Source: Rhodospirillales bacterium
GTDB lineage: Bacteria > Pseudomonadota > Alphaproteobacteria > Rhodospirillales > GLO-3
Assembly: GCA_003354135.1 (NCBI GenBank)
Contig: PIVK01000027.1
Location: forward strand, 1-40,754
Direction of reading: 5' to 3'
Length of the DNA: 40,754 nt
Shown one piece after another: positions 32,246 to 40,654 of the stretch (its first letter is position 1; every line of letters starts with the position of its first letter). A program made the translations under genes and the position numbers. The notes beneath the pieces are model-generated. The model worked only from the letters and a program-made list of their open reading frames with translations. It ran no database searches and was not told where the DNA came from.

Positions 32246-32964
32246 GGGACGGGCACGAAACCGGGATAGGAAAAAGGCTGAGTGGTGGCCGACAGGGCTT
32301 CTGTCCGTATCCGTCTTACGTCCTTGCTCTCCGCCCCCTCGGCGACGAAGGTCTCCAGCGACTCACCCGGCGCCAGGCGGGCGCGTACCAGGTCGAGCAC
32401 CTGGGTTTGGTCCAACGCCCTCCACCGGCGGGCGCGGGCGTCGACGGCGGCAAGCGCGAGCGGCATGCCGCCTTCGGTCAGACACCCCCAGCGGCTGACG
32501 TAGGCCAGAGGATGATGGAGTTCAAGCCCGCCATCGACTTCCAGCGTCACGCCTTCAAGACGGCCGTAGTCGTAGTTGACGCCCACCGCCTCTGTGTCGT
32601 GCATGCGGCGCTCCTGCACAGGTGTGAGCCAGGTGACCGACAGTGCAACGGTGGTGCCGGGGCAATGCTGCAGGGTCGCCGGGATCGCCCCATAGCGCGA
32701 GAAATGGGCCGAATAAACGGCGTCGAACCCCTCCAGAAGGGCCCGCGTTACCGGGATGGGTCCTCTGGGTCCGTCGGCGAACTTCCGGGCCAGTTGTTCC
32801 GGCGATTGGTTGGAGCCGCAGGCAAGCACCGGAACCCGCCCCCCCAAATCGACCGCCCGCGCCCCGCCGGGAAGCGCCGACCAGCGCCCGCCTTCCAGCA
32901 GGTAGGATTCCGCCGGAATGGCAAAAGGGTAATCGGTGGCGTGCCGGGCGGTTTCGGCCTGCAT
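32242..32964 (-). CDS. Conserved hypothetical protein, possible gamma-glutamylcyclotransferase-like fold
   Basis: 240 residues. VLACGSNQSPEQL near residue 46 resembles the YGSN nucleating motif of gamma-glutamylcyclotransferases, and the later MHDTEAVGVNYDYGRLEGV could be a counterpart of their acidic segment. I cannot place it in a named family with certainty. It lies 15 nt after the HD-GYP gene and overlaps rsmE by four bases, in the same run as gshA, so a link to glutathione or gamma-glutamyl metabolism is plausible but unproven. Confidence 0.7.
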   Translation of the reverse strand: MQAETARHATDYPFAIPAESYLLEGGRWSALPGGARAVDLGGRVPVLACGSNQSPEQLARKFADGPRGPIPVTRALLEGFDAVYSAHFSRYGAIPATLQHCPGTTVALSVTWLTPVQERRMHDTEAVGVNYDYGRLEGVTLEVDGGLELHHPLAYVSRWGCLTEGGMPLALAAVDARARRWRALDQTQVLDLVRARLAPGESLETFVAEGAESKDVRRIRTEALSATTQPFSYPGFVPVP

Positions 32965-32979
32965 GGGCGCGAGCGGGGC

Positions 32980-34812
32980 TCAGCCCTCCTCCTCGGACGG
33001 CATGTACTGGGAGATATCGACGCTGTCCACCTGATCTGGGCACATGAACTGGTCGGCATACTGCTGATAGATGCCGGATTTGAGGAACAGTTCGAACAAA
33101 TCGCCATCGATGTGCCGGTCCTTCTTCATAAAGGACATGATCTTGATGCTGGTGCTCAGAGGCTTGGCCGGCTTGTAGGGCCGGTCGGTAGCGGTCAGCG
33201 CCTCGAAGACGTCGGCGATGGCCATGATGCGGGCCGGGATGGACATGTCGTCGACCGACAGCCCGCGGGGATAGCCGGTGCCGTCCATCTTCTCGTGGTG
33301 GCCACCGGCGAATTCCGGGACCCGAGACAGATGCTTCGGGAACGGGAGGTGTTCCAGCATCAGGATCGTCTGCACGATATGATCGTTGATCTTGAAGCGG
33401 TCCTCGTCGGTGAGCGTCCCGCGGGGGACCGACAGGTTGTAGACCTCGCCCAGATTGAAGGCGTTATCCGGGACATCGAATTTGAAACCGTGCAGATTGT
33501 CTTCGGGAATTTCCATGTCCGGCGTCCGGGGGGAGATGTGCTCCGCCTTGTCCGACAACAGGTTTTCCTCGACCGGCAGTTCGGGGGCCTCGACCTGGGA
33601 CACCCGGCGCGTCTCCTCCTCCGAGAGCCCCATGCGGTCGTCGAGGGTCCGGGTCCAAGTCACCGCAGCGATTTCCTTGAGACGCTCGATCTTCTCCGGC
33701 GCCATGAACTCGCCGCCGACGTTGCATCCGGCGACGAAGGTGTAATCCTCGTCCAGCTTGGCGAGCTTCGTCTCCAGATCCGCGCGTAGCACCTCGGCGT
33801 CGCCGCTGCCATCCAGCAGGGCCTTGAGATAGTCGATCACCACGTCGCGTTTTACGACCTCGAATCGGGTCCGTATTTCATGGACCCGGTTGTAGCTGGT
33901 TTCCAGCTTGGTTGCCTTGTCCACCACGTATTCCGGCGTCGTCACCTTGCCGCAGTCGTGCAACAACGAAGCGATCTGCAATTCGTAGAACTGGTCTTCG
34001 GTCATCTTGAAGTCTGCGAACGGCGGGTCGTCTGACTTGTGGGCCGCCCGGGCCAGCATCATGGCCAGTTCGGGAACCCGCTGGCAGTGGCCGCCCGTAT
34101 AGGGGGACTTGGCGTCGATGGCGCCCGCAATCATGGCGATGAAGGATTCGAAGAGTTTCTTCTGCGCCTCAATGAGTTGCTGGTTGTCGAGCGCCACCGC
34201 GGCCTGGGAGGTCAGGGCCTCGATAATGGGCTGAACATCAGTGCTGAAGGGGATGACCTCTCCCGTCTCCCGGTCCTGGGCGTTCAGCAGCTGCAGAACG
34301 CCGATGACATCCCTCTCGTGGTTCATCAGCGGCACGGTCAGAAAAGACTTGGAGCGGTAACCGGTCCCTTTGTCGAACTTCTTGGTGCCCGAGAAATCGA
34401 ATTCCTCGGTCTCGTAAGCGTTCGCGATGTTGACCGATTCGCCGGAGATCGCCGCATGGGTACTGACGTTCTTGTGGTTCGGGTTGCCCTCGTCGTCATA
34501 CATGCGCAGCGGCGGAAAGGTGATGGGCCTGCCCGTCGTCCCACCCATGGAAATGTTGAGCGAATCGGTGTGCATGATCACGAACTTGAGCCGGCTGTCC
34601 GGCGTTATCAGATAGAAAGTCCCGCCGTCGGCGTTGCAGATATCCTTCGCCTCAAGCAAGATGCGCTCTATGAGACGGTTGTGGTCGCGCTCCGCCGAGA
34701 GGGCGATGCCGATTTCGATCAGGCGGCGGTAATGAAGACCGCTCTCTCCAGACGGCGCATTGTCCGCCACTTTCGATCCCCCTGTGTCGCTGTTCTCGTC
34801 CTCGACAGCCAT
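32980..34812 (-). CDS. GAF and HD-GYP cyclic-di-GMP phosphodiesterase with a large insertion
   Basis: 610 residues. AAGGGA lies 6 nt before the ATG. An N-terminal GAF sensor domain (about 28-215) is followed by an HD-GYP domain that keeps H242, H285-D286, His505-His506-Glu and GYP at 513-515, with ADVFEALTATDRPY after it. It should hydrolyse c-di-GMP. About 150 extra residues lie between the HD pair and the rest of the domain (roughly 305-465), where most family members have a short segment. It is soluble, with no TM segment seen. First gene of a run with a cyclotransferase-like gene, rsmE and gshA. Confidence 0.93.
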   Translation of the reverse strand: MAVEDENSDTGGSKVADNAPSGESGLHYRRLIEIGIALSAERDHNRLIERILLEAKDICNADGGTFYLITPDSRLKFVIMHTDSLNISMGGTTGRPITFPPLRMYDDEGNPNHKNVSTHAAISGESVNIANAYETEEFDFSGTKKFDKGTGYRSKSFLTVPLMNHERDVIGVLQLLNAQDRETGEVIPFSTDVQPIIEALTSQAAVALDNQQLIEAQKKLFESFIAMIAGAIDAKSPYTGGHCQRVPELAMMLARAAHKSDDPPFADFKMTEDQFYELQIASLLHDCGKVTTPEYVVDKATKLETSYNRVHEIRTRFEVVKRDVVIDYLKALLDGSGDAEVLRADLETKLAKLDEDYTFVAGCNVGGEFMAPEKIERLKEIAAVTWTRTLDDRMGLSEEETRRVSQVEAPELPVEENLLSDKAEHISPRTPDMEIPEDNLHGFKFDVPDNAFNLGEVYNLSVPRGTLTDEDRFKINDHIVQTILMLEHLPFPKHLSRVPEFAGGHHEKMDGTGYPRGLSVDDMSIPARIMAIADVFEALTATDRPYKPAKPLSTSIKIMSFMKKDRHIDGDLFELFLKSGIYQQYADQFMCPDQVDSVDISQYMPSEEEG

Positions 34813-34854
34813 GGTGTTCCCTTTTTTTGGACAGGGTACTGTTCTTTTCGCACC

Positions 34855-34884
34855 AATACAACGAAAGGAAACGTATCAAATCAA
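34855..34884 (-). promoter_or_regulatory. Probable promoter of the HD-GYP/rsmE/gshA run
   Basis: On the minus strand, -35 TTGATT (34884-34879) and -10 TGTATT (34860-34855) have an 18-nt spacer, about 43 nt before the start codon. Confidence 0.4.
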
Positions 34885-35127
34885 CAGGTAAGCCGTTATC
34901 AAAATCGCCCCCCCATAACAAGGAAAACAAAACCCTCTCCAGCCGGTCGGACCCGCGAACCATAGGATAAGGGCCGGCTCCGGCGGGTCAAACCGAACTC
35001 CCGCGGATCCAGACGCTTCGCAGCGTGTAACCGCAGGACCTCCCCCCGGGATCCATCTGACGCTATATGTCGGGTGCCGGGATAAAAAATCAATCTGCAA
35101 CATAAACGGTTTGCCGAAATCGTCTAT

Positions 35128-35165
35128 TTTTCAGTAAGGTAGAGACTGGTTTTCAGTAGGGTAAA
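35128..35165 (+). repeat. Two tandem 16-bp repeats upstream of ubiD
   Basis: TTTTCAGTAAGGTAGA (35128-35143) and TTTTCAGTAGGGTAAA (35150-35165) differ at two positions and are 22 bp apart, two helical turns. They end just before the AAGGAGGGGAGG ribosome binding site, suggesting a regulator site or a small local duplication. Confidence 0.6.
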
Positions 35166-35180
35166 CGCAAGGAGGGGAGG

Positions 35181-36695
35181 ATGGCCTACGCATCACTGCG
35201 GGACTTCGTGGAGCGCCTGGAGCGGGACGGACGCCTGGTCCGGGTCCGCGAGCCTGTCTCGCCCCGTCTGGAGATGACGGAGATTCAGACCCGGCTGCTG
35301 GCCGAGGGCGGCCCCGCCGTGCTGTTCGAGAGCCCGATGCACGAGGACGGCAGCGCCTACGGCATGCCGGTTCTGGTTAACCTGTTCGGCACCGTGGAAC
35401 GAGTCGCCTGGGGTATGGGGCGCGATCCCCATCAACTGCGCGAAATCGGGGAAACCCTGGCCTTCCTGCGCCAGCCCGAGCCTCCAGGCGGATGGCGCGA
35501 AGCGGTTGAAATGCTACCCATCCTCAAGACCGTAATGGCCATGAAACCCAAGACCACCGGCAAAGCCCCGTGCCAGGAGGTGGTGTTGACGGGCGACGAG
35601 GTGAACCTTTCGCAACTTCCCATTCAGACCTGCTGGCCGGGCGAGCCCGCACCTCTCATCACTTGGCCCTTGGTGGTCACCGAAGGCCCGGATCCGAGCG
35701 GCGACAAGCGCGACAGCCCCAACCTCGGCATCTACCGCATGCAGGTCACGGGCCGCAACACCACCCTCATGCGCTGGCTCGCCCATCGGGGCGGGGCCCT
35801 GCAGTTCGACCGCTGGAAGGCGACCCGCAGCGATCCCATGCCGGCCGCCGTGGTCATCGGCGCCGATCCCGGAACCATCCTCGCCGCCGTCACCCCGGTT
35901 CCCGACACCCTTTCCGAATACCAGTTCGCCGGGCTTCTGAGGGGCGAGAAGGTGGAACTCGTCGAATGCCGGACCGTTCCGCTCAAGGTTCCGGCCACGG
36001 CGGAAATCGTGCTCGAAGGCCATGTGTCGCTGACGGAGACGGGGAACGAGGGTCCCTACGGCGATCACACCGGCTACTATAACGCGGTCGAGCCCTTCCC
36101 TGTGTTCACGGTCTCGGCCATCACCATGCGGCGCTCCCCCATCTATCTCTCGACCTTCACCGGGCGCCCGCCCGACGAGCCCTCCGTGCTGGGCGAGGCT
36201 CTGAACGACGTTTTCATTCCGCTCTTGACCCAGCAATTCCCGGAAATCGTCGATTTCTGGCTGCCGCCCGAGGCCTGTTCCTACCGGGTTGCCGTGGTGG
36301 CCATGAAGAAGGCCTACCCGGGTCACGCCAAGCGGGTGATGATGGGAGTCTGGTCGTATCTGCGCCAGTTCATGTACACCAAGTTCGTGATCGTGGTGGA
36401 CGCGGACATCGATGCCCGGAACTGGACCGACGTCGTCTGGGCCATCAGCACCAACGTGGACCCGGTTCGTGACGTGACCTTGGTCGAAAACACGCCTATC
36501 GATTACCTGGATTTCGCCTCGCCGGAGTCGGGGCTGGGCAGCAAGATGGGGCTCGACGCGACGACCAAGCTGCCGCCCGAGACCAAGCGGAAATGGGGCA
36601 CGGCAATCCGGATGACCGACGATGTGGTAGACGACGTCACCCGGAAGTGGGCCGCTCTCGGCCTGCCGGGATCGGGCAAGCCCATCTGGAAGTGA
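35181..36695 (+). CDS. ubiD: UbiD-family decarboxylase (3-octaprenyl-4-hydroxybenzoate carboxy-lyase)
   Basis: 504 residues after a very strong ribosome binding site. Family blocks include [36 protein letters not shown] and [18 protein letters not shown]. UbiD enzymes use prenylated FMN to remove the carboxylate in ubiquinone synthesis. The prFMN synthase UbiX is not in this window. The length and full-length similarity to canonical UbiD support the ubiquinone role over other aromatic decarboxylases. It is convergent with the small FliG-like gene and shares a long hairpin with it. Confidence 0.94.
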   Translation: MAYASLRDFVERLERDGRLVRVREPVSPRLEMTEIQTRLLAEGGPAVLFESPMHEDGSAYGMPVLVNLFGTVERVAWGMGRDPHQLREIGETLAFLRQPEPPGGWREAVEMLPILKTVMAMKPKTTGKAPCQEVVLTGDEVNLSQLPIQTCWPGEPAPLITWPLVVTEGPDPSGDKRDSPNLGIYRMQVTGRNTTLMRWLAHRGGALQFDRWKATRSDPMPAAVVIGADPGTILAAVTPVPDTLSEYQFAGLLRGEKVELVECRTVPLKVPATAEIVLEGHVSLTETGNEGPYGDHTGYYNAVEPFPVFTVSAITMRRSPIYLSTFTGRPPDEPSVLGEALNDVFIPLLTQQFPEIVDFWLPPEACSYRVAVVAMKKAYPGHAKRVMMGVWSYLRQFMYTKFVIVVDADIDARNWTDVVWAISTNVDPVRDVTLVENTPIDYLDFASPESGLGSKMGLDATTKLPPETKRKWGTAIRMTDDVVDDVTRKWAALGLPGSGKPIWK

Positions 36696-36703
36696 CCGCC
36701 CTT

Positions 36704-36734
36704 AGACCCTATGTCCGAATATGACATGGGGTCT
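36704..36734. terminator. Bidirectional hairpin between ubiD and the FliG-like gene
   Basis: AGACCCTATGTC (36704-36715) pairs with GACATGGGGTCT (36723-36734) over 12 bp with one G-U pair and a 7-nt loop. It lies between two convergent genes and touches the stop codon of the minus-strand one. No T run is present, but stem length and position make it the likely terminator for both. Confidence 0.65.
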
Positions 36735-37168
36735 TATCCTTCGAGACCTCCCAGCACTTCGAGGATCCGGTGCAGGGTCTCCGACGCCATGCCGTCGGAC
36801 AGGGGTTCGTCCTCGAACTTGCCGCGAAGATCCTCCTGGTACATGGCCCGCCAGCGCTCGCTCATGTTGCCGTAGAGCCTGCCCAGCAGCGGCCGGTTGT
36901 TTTCCGAAACCTTGAGCAGAACAAGAACGTCCGCTTCGTCCACCGTCCGGAGCAGGGACTGGACCTGGACGTCGCTCAAGGTCATGACGCGCCGTGAGAC
37001 TTCCGCCGCCGGTTCATCCGGCGACCGCCCCGGAGCGCCCCCGGGATGGATGGCCTCCATAACCTTAACCAGAAGCGTTTTGATGTCGTGGCGGCTCAAT
37101 CCCACCTCGGTATCTCCGAAACGGAGGGTGAAGGTGTCGTTAGAGAGTTTCTCGACCGCGATCTTCAT
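36734..37168 (-). CDS. Small protein with a FliG-like segment
   Basis: 144 residues from the ATG at 37168, with GAGG 8 nt upstream. The frame stays open further upstream, but that part overlaps the divergent NUDIX gene and does not look coding. Residues about 62-140 (LSDVQVQSLLRTVDEADVLV, LLKVSENNRPLLGRLYGNMS, then ERWRAMYQEDL) resemble the helical repeat of flagellar motor switch protein FliG. The rest of FliG, including the torque-generating charged ridge, is missing. No flagellar genes are nearby. Function unknown. The fold resemblance is from pattern reading and needs a profile search. Confidence 0.7.
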   Translation of the reverse strand: MKIAVEKLSNDTFTLRFGDTEVGLSRHDIKTLLVKVMEAIHPGGAPGRSPDEPAAEVSRRVMTLSDVQVQSLLRTVDEADVLVLLKVSENNRPLLGRLYGNMSERWRAMYQEDLRGKFEDEPLSDGMASETLHRILEVLGGLEG

Positions 37169-37245
37169 GCACCCGACCTCACATCCCGTTCGCCGAAGTC
37201 CTCCGAGGGTCTCATGAAATTGCCCCAGCGGGCAAGCTGTCCGGG

Positions 37246-37273
37246 TTGACCTGGCCCCGCCCCGCACTATCAT
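37246..37273 (+). promoter_or_regulatory. Promoter of the NUDIX gene, close to its start codon
   Basis: TTGACC (37246-37251) and TATCAT (37268-37273) with a 16-nt spacer predict a start near 37280, only about three bases before the ATG at 37283. Confidence 0.55.
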
Positions 37274-37282
37274 TTCGGAGGT

Positions 37283-38131
37283 ATGAGCTATCTTGATCGC
37301 ATTCGAAAGTGCAACAGACCCGACCTCACCGGGTACCGGCCGTTCCGGGTCGAAGGCCGCGAGGTGGGGCTGGTCAAAGCGAGGGTCGCGGACGAGATCG
37401 CGGCTTTTCCCGATGTTTTCGTGGTGGACGGCGCCCAGATCACCCTCGCTCCCGGTCTCGACACTCCCGAAATCCGCACGGAGGCCGTGAATTCGGTGCT
37501 GCGCGCTCTCGCGGAAACCGGGGTCGTCAAGAATTGGCGCAACGAACTCTACCCCGTTGCCGCGGGGTTCGCCGAGCCGGCTCTTTTCGCCGTGGAGAGG
37601 GCGGCAGCGGCGCTTTTCGGCATCCGTGCCTACGGCGTGCATCTCAACGGGTTTGTCCGTCGCCGGGACGGGGTCCGGATGTGGGTGGGCCGCCGGGCCG
37701 AGGACCGCCCGGTCTCGCCGGGAAAGCTGGACCAGATCGTGGCGGGCGGACAGCCGGCCGGCCTCGGCCTGATGGACAACCTGATCAAGGAATGCGCGGA
37801 AGAAGCCTCAATCCCGTCCGGGCTGGCCCGGAAATCGGTCCCCGTCGGCGCCGTCTCCTACGTGTTGGAGCGGCCCGAAGGCCTGCGCCGCGACGTCCTG
37901 TTCAACTACGACCTGGAACTGCCCGCCGACTTCACGCCCGTCAACACCGACGGCGAGATCGCTTCGTTCGAGTTGATGTCCCTGGAGCAGGTCGCCGCCA
38001 TCGTTCACGACAGCGACGATTTCAAATTCAACTGCTCGCTGGTGGTGATCGACTTCCTGATCCGCCACGGCGTCATCGGCCCCGAGCACCCGGAATACCT
38101 GGATCTGCAAAAAGGCCTGCGGAGTTTCTGA
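37283..38131 (+). CDS. NUDIX hydrolase with DUF4743-type N-terminal domain
   Basis: 282 residues. An N-terminal DUF4743-like domain (about 1-115, YRPFRVEGREVGLVKARVAD) is followed by a NUDIX domain with a box read as GGQPAGLGLMDNLIKECAEE around residue 153, where the usual Arg-Glu is Lys-Glu. Relatives include plant and yeast enzymes that hydrolyse damaged forms of thiamine diphosphate. That substrate is carried over from the family, not shown here. The promoter lies so close to the ATG that the mRNA may be leaderless. Convergent with gluQ. Confidence 0.9.
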   Translation: MSYLDRIRKCNRPDLTGYRPFRVEGREVGLVKARVADEIAAFPDVFVVDGAQITLAPGLDTPEIRTEAVNSVLRALAETGVVKNWRNELYPVAAGFAEPALFAVERAAAALFGIRAYGVHLNGFVRRRDGVRMWVGRRAEDRPVSPGKLDQIVAGGQPAGLGLMDNLIKECAEEASIPSGLARKSVPVGAVSYVLERPEGLRRDVLFNYDLELPADFTPVNTDGEIASFELMSLEQVAAIVHDSDDFKFNCSLVVIDFLIRHGVIGPEHPEYLDLQKGLRSF

Positions 38132-38170
38132 TCCCGCCCGGAGGGTCGTGGATATATGACCGTCCAGCGA

Positions 38171-38998
38171 TCATTCGAAACCGGCCAGGGCCCGTATCTC
38201 GTCAGGATTCTTGCCCGCCGCCCGAAGCGCGCGCAGCGTCAGCGCCTTGTCCCGCTTGGCGAGCCGCTTTCCCGCCTCGCCTTTGATTAACGGGTGGTGA
38301 TGGTAACGCGGCGTCGGAAAGCCGAGCAGGGCCTGCAGCAGGCGGTGCACATGGGTCGCCTCGAACAGGTCCTCGCCGCGGGTCACCATCGAAACTCCCT
38401 GCAATGCATCGTCCACCGTGACCGCCAGATGATAGCTGGTCGGCACATCCTTGCGGGCCAGCACCGCATCGCCGAACATTCCCGGCTCCGCCGCCACCTC
38501 CCCCCGGGCGGCGTCGGTCCAGGTCAGGGGCCCTGCCTCCTCGATCGCCTCGTCCATACGGAGCCGGAGCGCAAACACCCGGTCCGCCGCCGCGTCGTTC
38601 TCCGGCCGGTCGCGGCAGATGCCGGGATAGACCGGCCCGTCGGGACCGTGCGGGGCGTGGTGGGCGCGCGCGATTTCCTCCTGTATTTCCCTGCGGGTAC
38701 AGTAGCAAGAATAGACCAGGCCCATGGCCTCCAGCCGCTCCAGCGGCCCGGCATAATCGTCCAGGCATTCGGACTGGCGGCGCACCGGGGTCTCCCACTC
38801 CAGACCCAGCCACGCCAAATCGTCCAGGATTGCGTCCTCGAACTCGGGCCGGCAGCGTTCCGGGTCGATGTCCTCGATTCGGAGCAAAAACCGCCCCCCG
38901 TCGTGCCGCGCGGCGTCAAAGGCGAACAGCGCCGCATAGGCGTGACCAAGGTGTAGATAGCCCGTAGGGCTGGGGGCAAAGCGGGTGACGACGGTCAT
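38171..38998 (-). CDS. gluQ: Glutamyl-queuosine tRNA(Asp) synthetase
   Basis: 275 residues from the ATG at 38998, so that the protein starts MTVVTRFAPSPTGYLHLGHA. An in-frame start 33 nt upstream is possible. It is a truncated class I GluRS: the HIGH-like motif HLGH, zinc cysteines in SCYCTRREI and a KMSKS counterpart GKRLAKRDKA are present, and the anticodon-binding domain is absent, as expected for GluQ. It attaches glutamate to the queuosine base of tRNA(Asp). No clear Shine-Dalgarno. Divergent from the esterase gene. Confidence 0.95.
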   Translation of the reverse strand: MTVVTRFAPSPTGYLHLGHAYAALFAFDAARHDGGRFLLRIEDIDPERCRPEFEDAILDDLAWLGLEWETPVRRQSECLDDYAGPLERLEAMGLVYSCYCTRREIQEEIARAHHAPHGPDGPVYPGICRDRPENDAAADRVFALRLRMDEAIEEAGPLTWTDAARGEVAAEPGMFGDAVLARKDVPTSYHLAVTVDDALQGVSMVTRGEDLFEATHVHRLLQALLGFPTPRYHHHPLIKGEAGKRLAKRDKALTLRALRAAGKNPDEIRALAGFE

Positions 38999-39066
38999 AA
39001 AGGTGACAGGCTCTGTCGCTTGGGTTACCACTGGGGACGTTCGAAGATTCCAGGAATACCAGATCC

Positions 39067-39744
39067 ATGACCCCCGCTTCCACCCTCAACGACCCTTTTC
39101 GTCCTCCCGCCGATGGTGGCGACCCGGAACAGATCGTGATCCTGCTGCACGGCGTCGGTGCCGACGGCAACGACCTGATCGGCCTCGCGCCCGAGTTCGA
39201 GGATGTGCTGCCCCAGGCACTGTTCGTATCGCCCAATGCGCCTTTCGCCTTCGACATGGCGCCTTTCGGCTTCCAGTGGTTCAGCCTCCAGGACCCCGGG
39301 CCTGAATCCCTGCTGGCCGGGGTGCGCGCAGCGGCGCCGGGCCTCGACTCCTTCATCGACGGAATTCTGGCCCAATATGAATTGACGGAGGCCGATCTGG
39401 CCCTTCTTGGATTCTCCCAGGGCTGCATGATGTCGCTTCACGTGGGCTTGCGGCGCGAGACGCCGCTCGCCGGAATTCTCGGCTTTTCCGGCATGCTGGT
39501 GGGGGCGGAGACGCTTCCGAGCGAGATCCGCTCCCGGCCACCGGTGCTGCTCGCCCATGGCGAAGCCGACGAGGTGGTGTCGGTCCAAGCCTTGCCGGCC
39601 GCCGTCACGGCGCTGGAGGCGGCCGATGTCCCTGTCGAGGCCCACGTCCGCCCCGGCCTGGGACACGGTATCGACGAAGAGGAAATTGCGCTCGGGCGCG
39701 CTTTCCTGGGGCAAATTTTCGCCCCCGCCGAAGGACCGGCATGA
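39067..39744 (+). CDS. Carboxylesterase/phospholipase of the alpha/beta hydrolase fold
   Basis: 225 residues. ILLHGVGADGNDLIGLAPEF near the N-terminus forms the oxyanion region. The nucleophile elbow is GFSQG, with AHGEADEVV providing the Asp and GLGHGID the His of the triad. This is the PF02230 group (acyl-protein thioesterase/YpfH-like esterases). The substrate is not known. It is cytoplasmic, with no signal peptide. Confidence 0.92.
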   Translation: MTPASTLNDPFRPPADGGDPEQIVILLHGVGADGNDLIGLAPEFEDVLPQALFVSPNAPFAFDMAPFGFQWFSLQDPGPESLLAGVRAAAPGLDSFIDGILAQYELTEADLALLGFSQGCMMSLHVGLRRETPLAGILGFSGMLVGAETLPSEIRSRPPVLLAHGEADEVVSVQALPAAVTALEAADVPVEAHVRPGLGHGIDEEEIALGRAFLGQIFAPAEGPA

Positions 39745-39819
39745 ATTTTTATTTGGTCGGGATTTGGTAATTCCTTACCATATATAGTATGCTCCGGTGC
39801 CGAGAAGGGGAGGATACCC

Positions 39820-40380
39820 ATGTCCATGAGGGGAAACACCTATCCGGCGCTGGTGTTGAACGCTGATTTCCAGCCGTTGAACTACTTTCCCCTCTCGCTG
39901 TGGTCCTGGCAAGATGCGCTGAAGGCGGTGTTCCTGGACCGGGTCAATATGGTCTCGGAATACGACCGCCAAGTCCATTCGCCAAGTCACGCCGTTAACC
40001 TGCCCAGCGTCATTTCGCTTAAAAAATACGTGCCCCAGGCCCGGCGGCCGGCCTTCACGCGGTTCAATGTGTTCCTGCGCGACCGATTCTGTTGCCAGTA
40101 CTGCGGCGGCGTGTACCGGGCCGAGGACCTGACGTTCGATCACGTGATCCCACGCTCCAAGGGCGGCATGACCACTTGGACCAACGTGGTCACCGCCTGC
40201 GCGCCGTGCAACCTGCGCAAGGGCAACCGCCTGCCCCGCCAGTCCGGCATCCAACCGCTCCGGACACCGATGCAGCCGACCACCTTCCAACTGCAGCAGA
40301 GCGGCCGCGCCTTCCCGCCGGGCTACCTGCACGAAGGCTGGGGCGACTTCCTTTACTGGGATGCCGAGCTGGAGTCCTGA
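39820..40380 (+). CDS. HNH endonuclease
   Basis: 186 residues, with AGGGGAGG 8 nt before the ATG. The HNH core is complete: zinc cysteines CQYC and CAPCN, the catalytic FDHVIPRSKGG, and NVVTACAPCNLRKGNR. Proteins of exactly this type are single genes in many alphaproteobacteria outside mobile elements, so a housekeeping DNA role is likely, though undefined. The upstream 75 bp are AT-rich, with an inverted repeat GGTAA-TTCC-TTACC near 39765-39778. Confidence 0.93.
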   Translation: MSMRGNTYPALVLNADFQPLNYFPLSLWSWQDALKAVFLDRVNMVSEYDRQVHSPSHAVNLPSVISLKKYVPQARRPAFTRFNVFLRDRFCCQYCGGVYRAEDLTFDHVIPRSKGGMTTWTNVVTACAPCNLRKGNRLPRQSGIQPLRTPMQPTTFQLQQSGRAFPPGYLHEGWGDFLYWDAELES

Positions 40381-40399
40381 CGAGAAAGGGGACCCCGCC

Positions 40400-40654
40400 G
40401 TGCCGAAAGCATGCAACCTGTTCGCGGATCTGCCGTCCTCGGCACCCGCCGAGATCTTCGAGCGCCTCGACGGCAACGCCGGAATTCTGATCGAGCGCAT
40501 CATCTCGACCGGCCAGAAGACGCCGGATGACGAATGGCTTGAACAGGATAGGACCGAATGGGTGGTCCTCCTGCGCGGCCGGGCGAGCCTCCGGTTCGAG
40601 GGCGCGCCCCAAACACGGGAACTGGGTCCGGGTGATTATACCAAGGTGCGGTGA
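40400..40654 (+). pseudogene. Cupin-domain protein, truncated
   Basis: A GTG at 40400 with AAAGGGGA upstream starts 84 codons resembling small single-domain cupins (NLFADLPSSAPAEIFERL, EWVVLLRGRASLRFEG, LGPGDY). Family members continue after GDY for about 30 residues with a metal-binding His strand. Here the frame stops nine bases into unrelated sequence that begins GTGCG at 40646. The gene looks interrupted by an insertion. A genuinely short cupin is unlikely because half the barrel is missing. Confidence 0.7.

Larger units (their letters stand above)
34813..35180. other. Intergenic region between HD-GYP gene and ubiD
   Basis: 368 nt without a gene. It contains the minus-strand promoter candidate at 34855-34884, an ACAG-N4-CTGT palindrome near 34831-34842, and two tandem 16-bp repeats near ubiD (35128-35165). 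The stretch 34885-35100 shows no clear feature. Confidence 0.65.

Noticed and set aside
34831-34842. LexA-like operator ACAG-N4-CTGT
   Set aside because: Neither the E. coli CTGT-N8-ACAG nor the alphaproteobacterial GTTC-N7-GTTC pattern. A chance palindrome is likely.
38132-38170. Terminator between the NUDIX gene and gluQ
   Set aside because: Only a 4-bp GGTC/GACC pairing around a 10-nt loop could be found, too weak to call.
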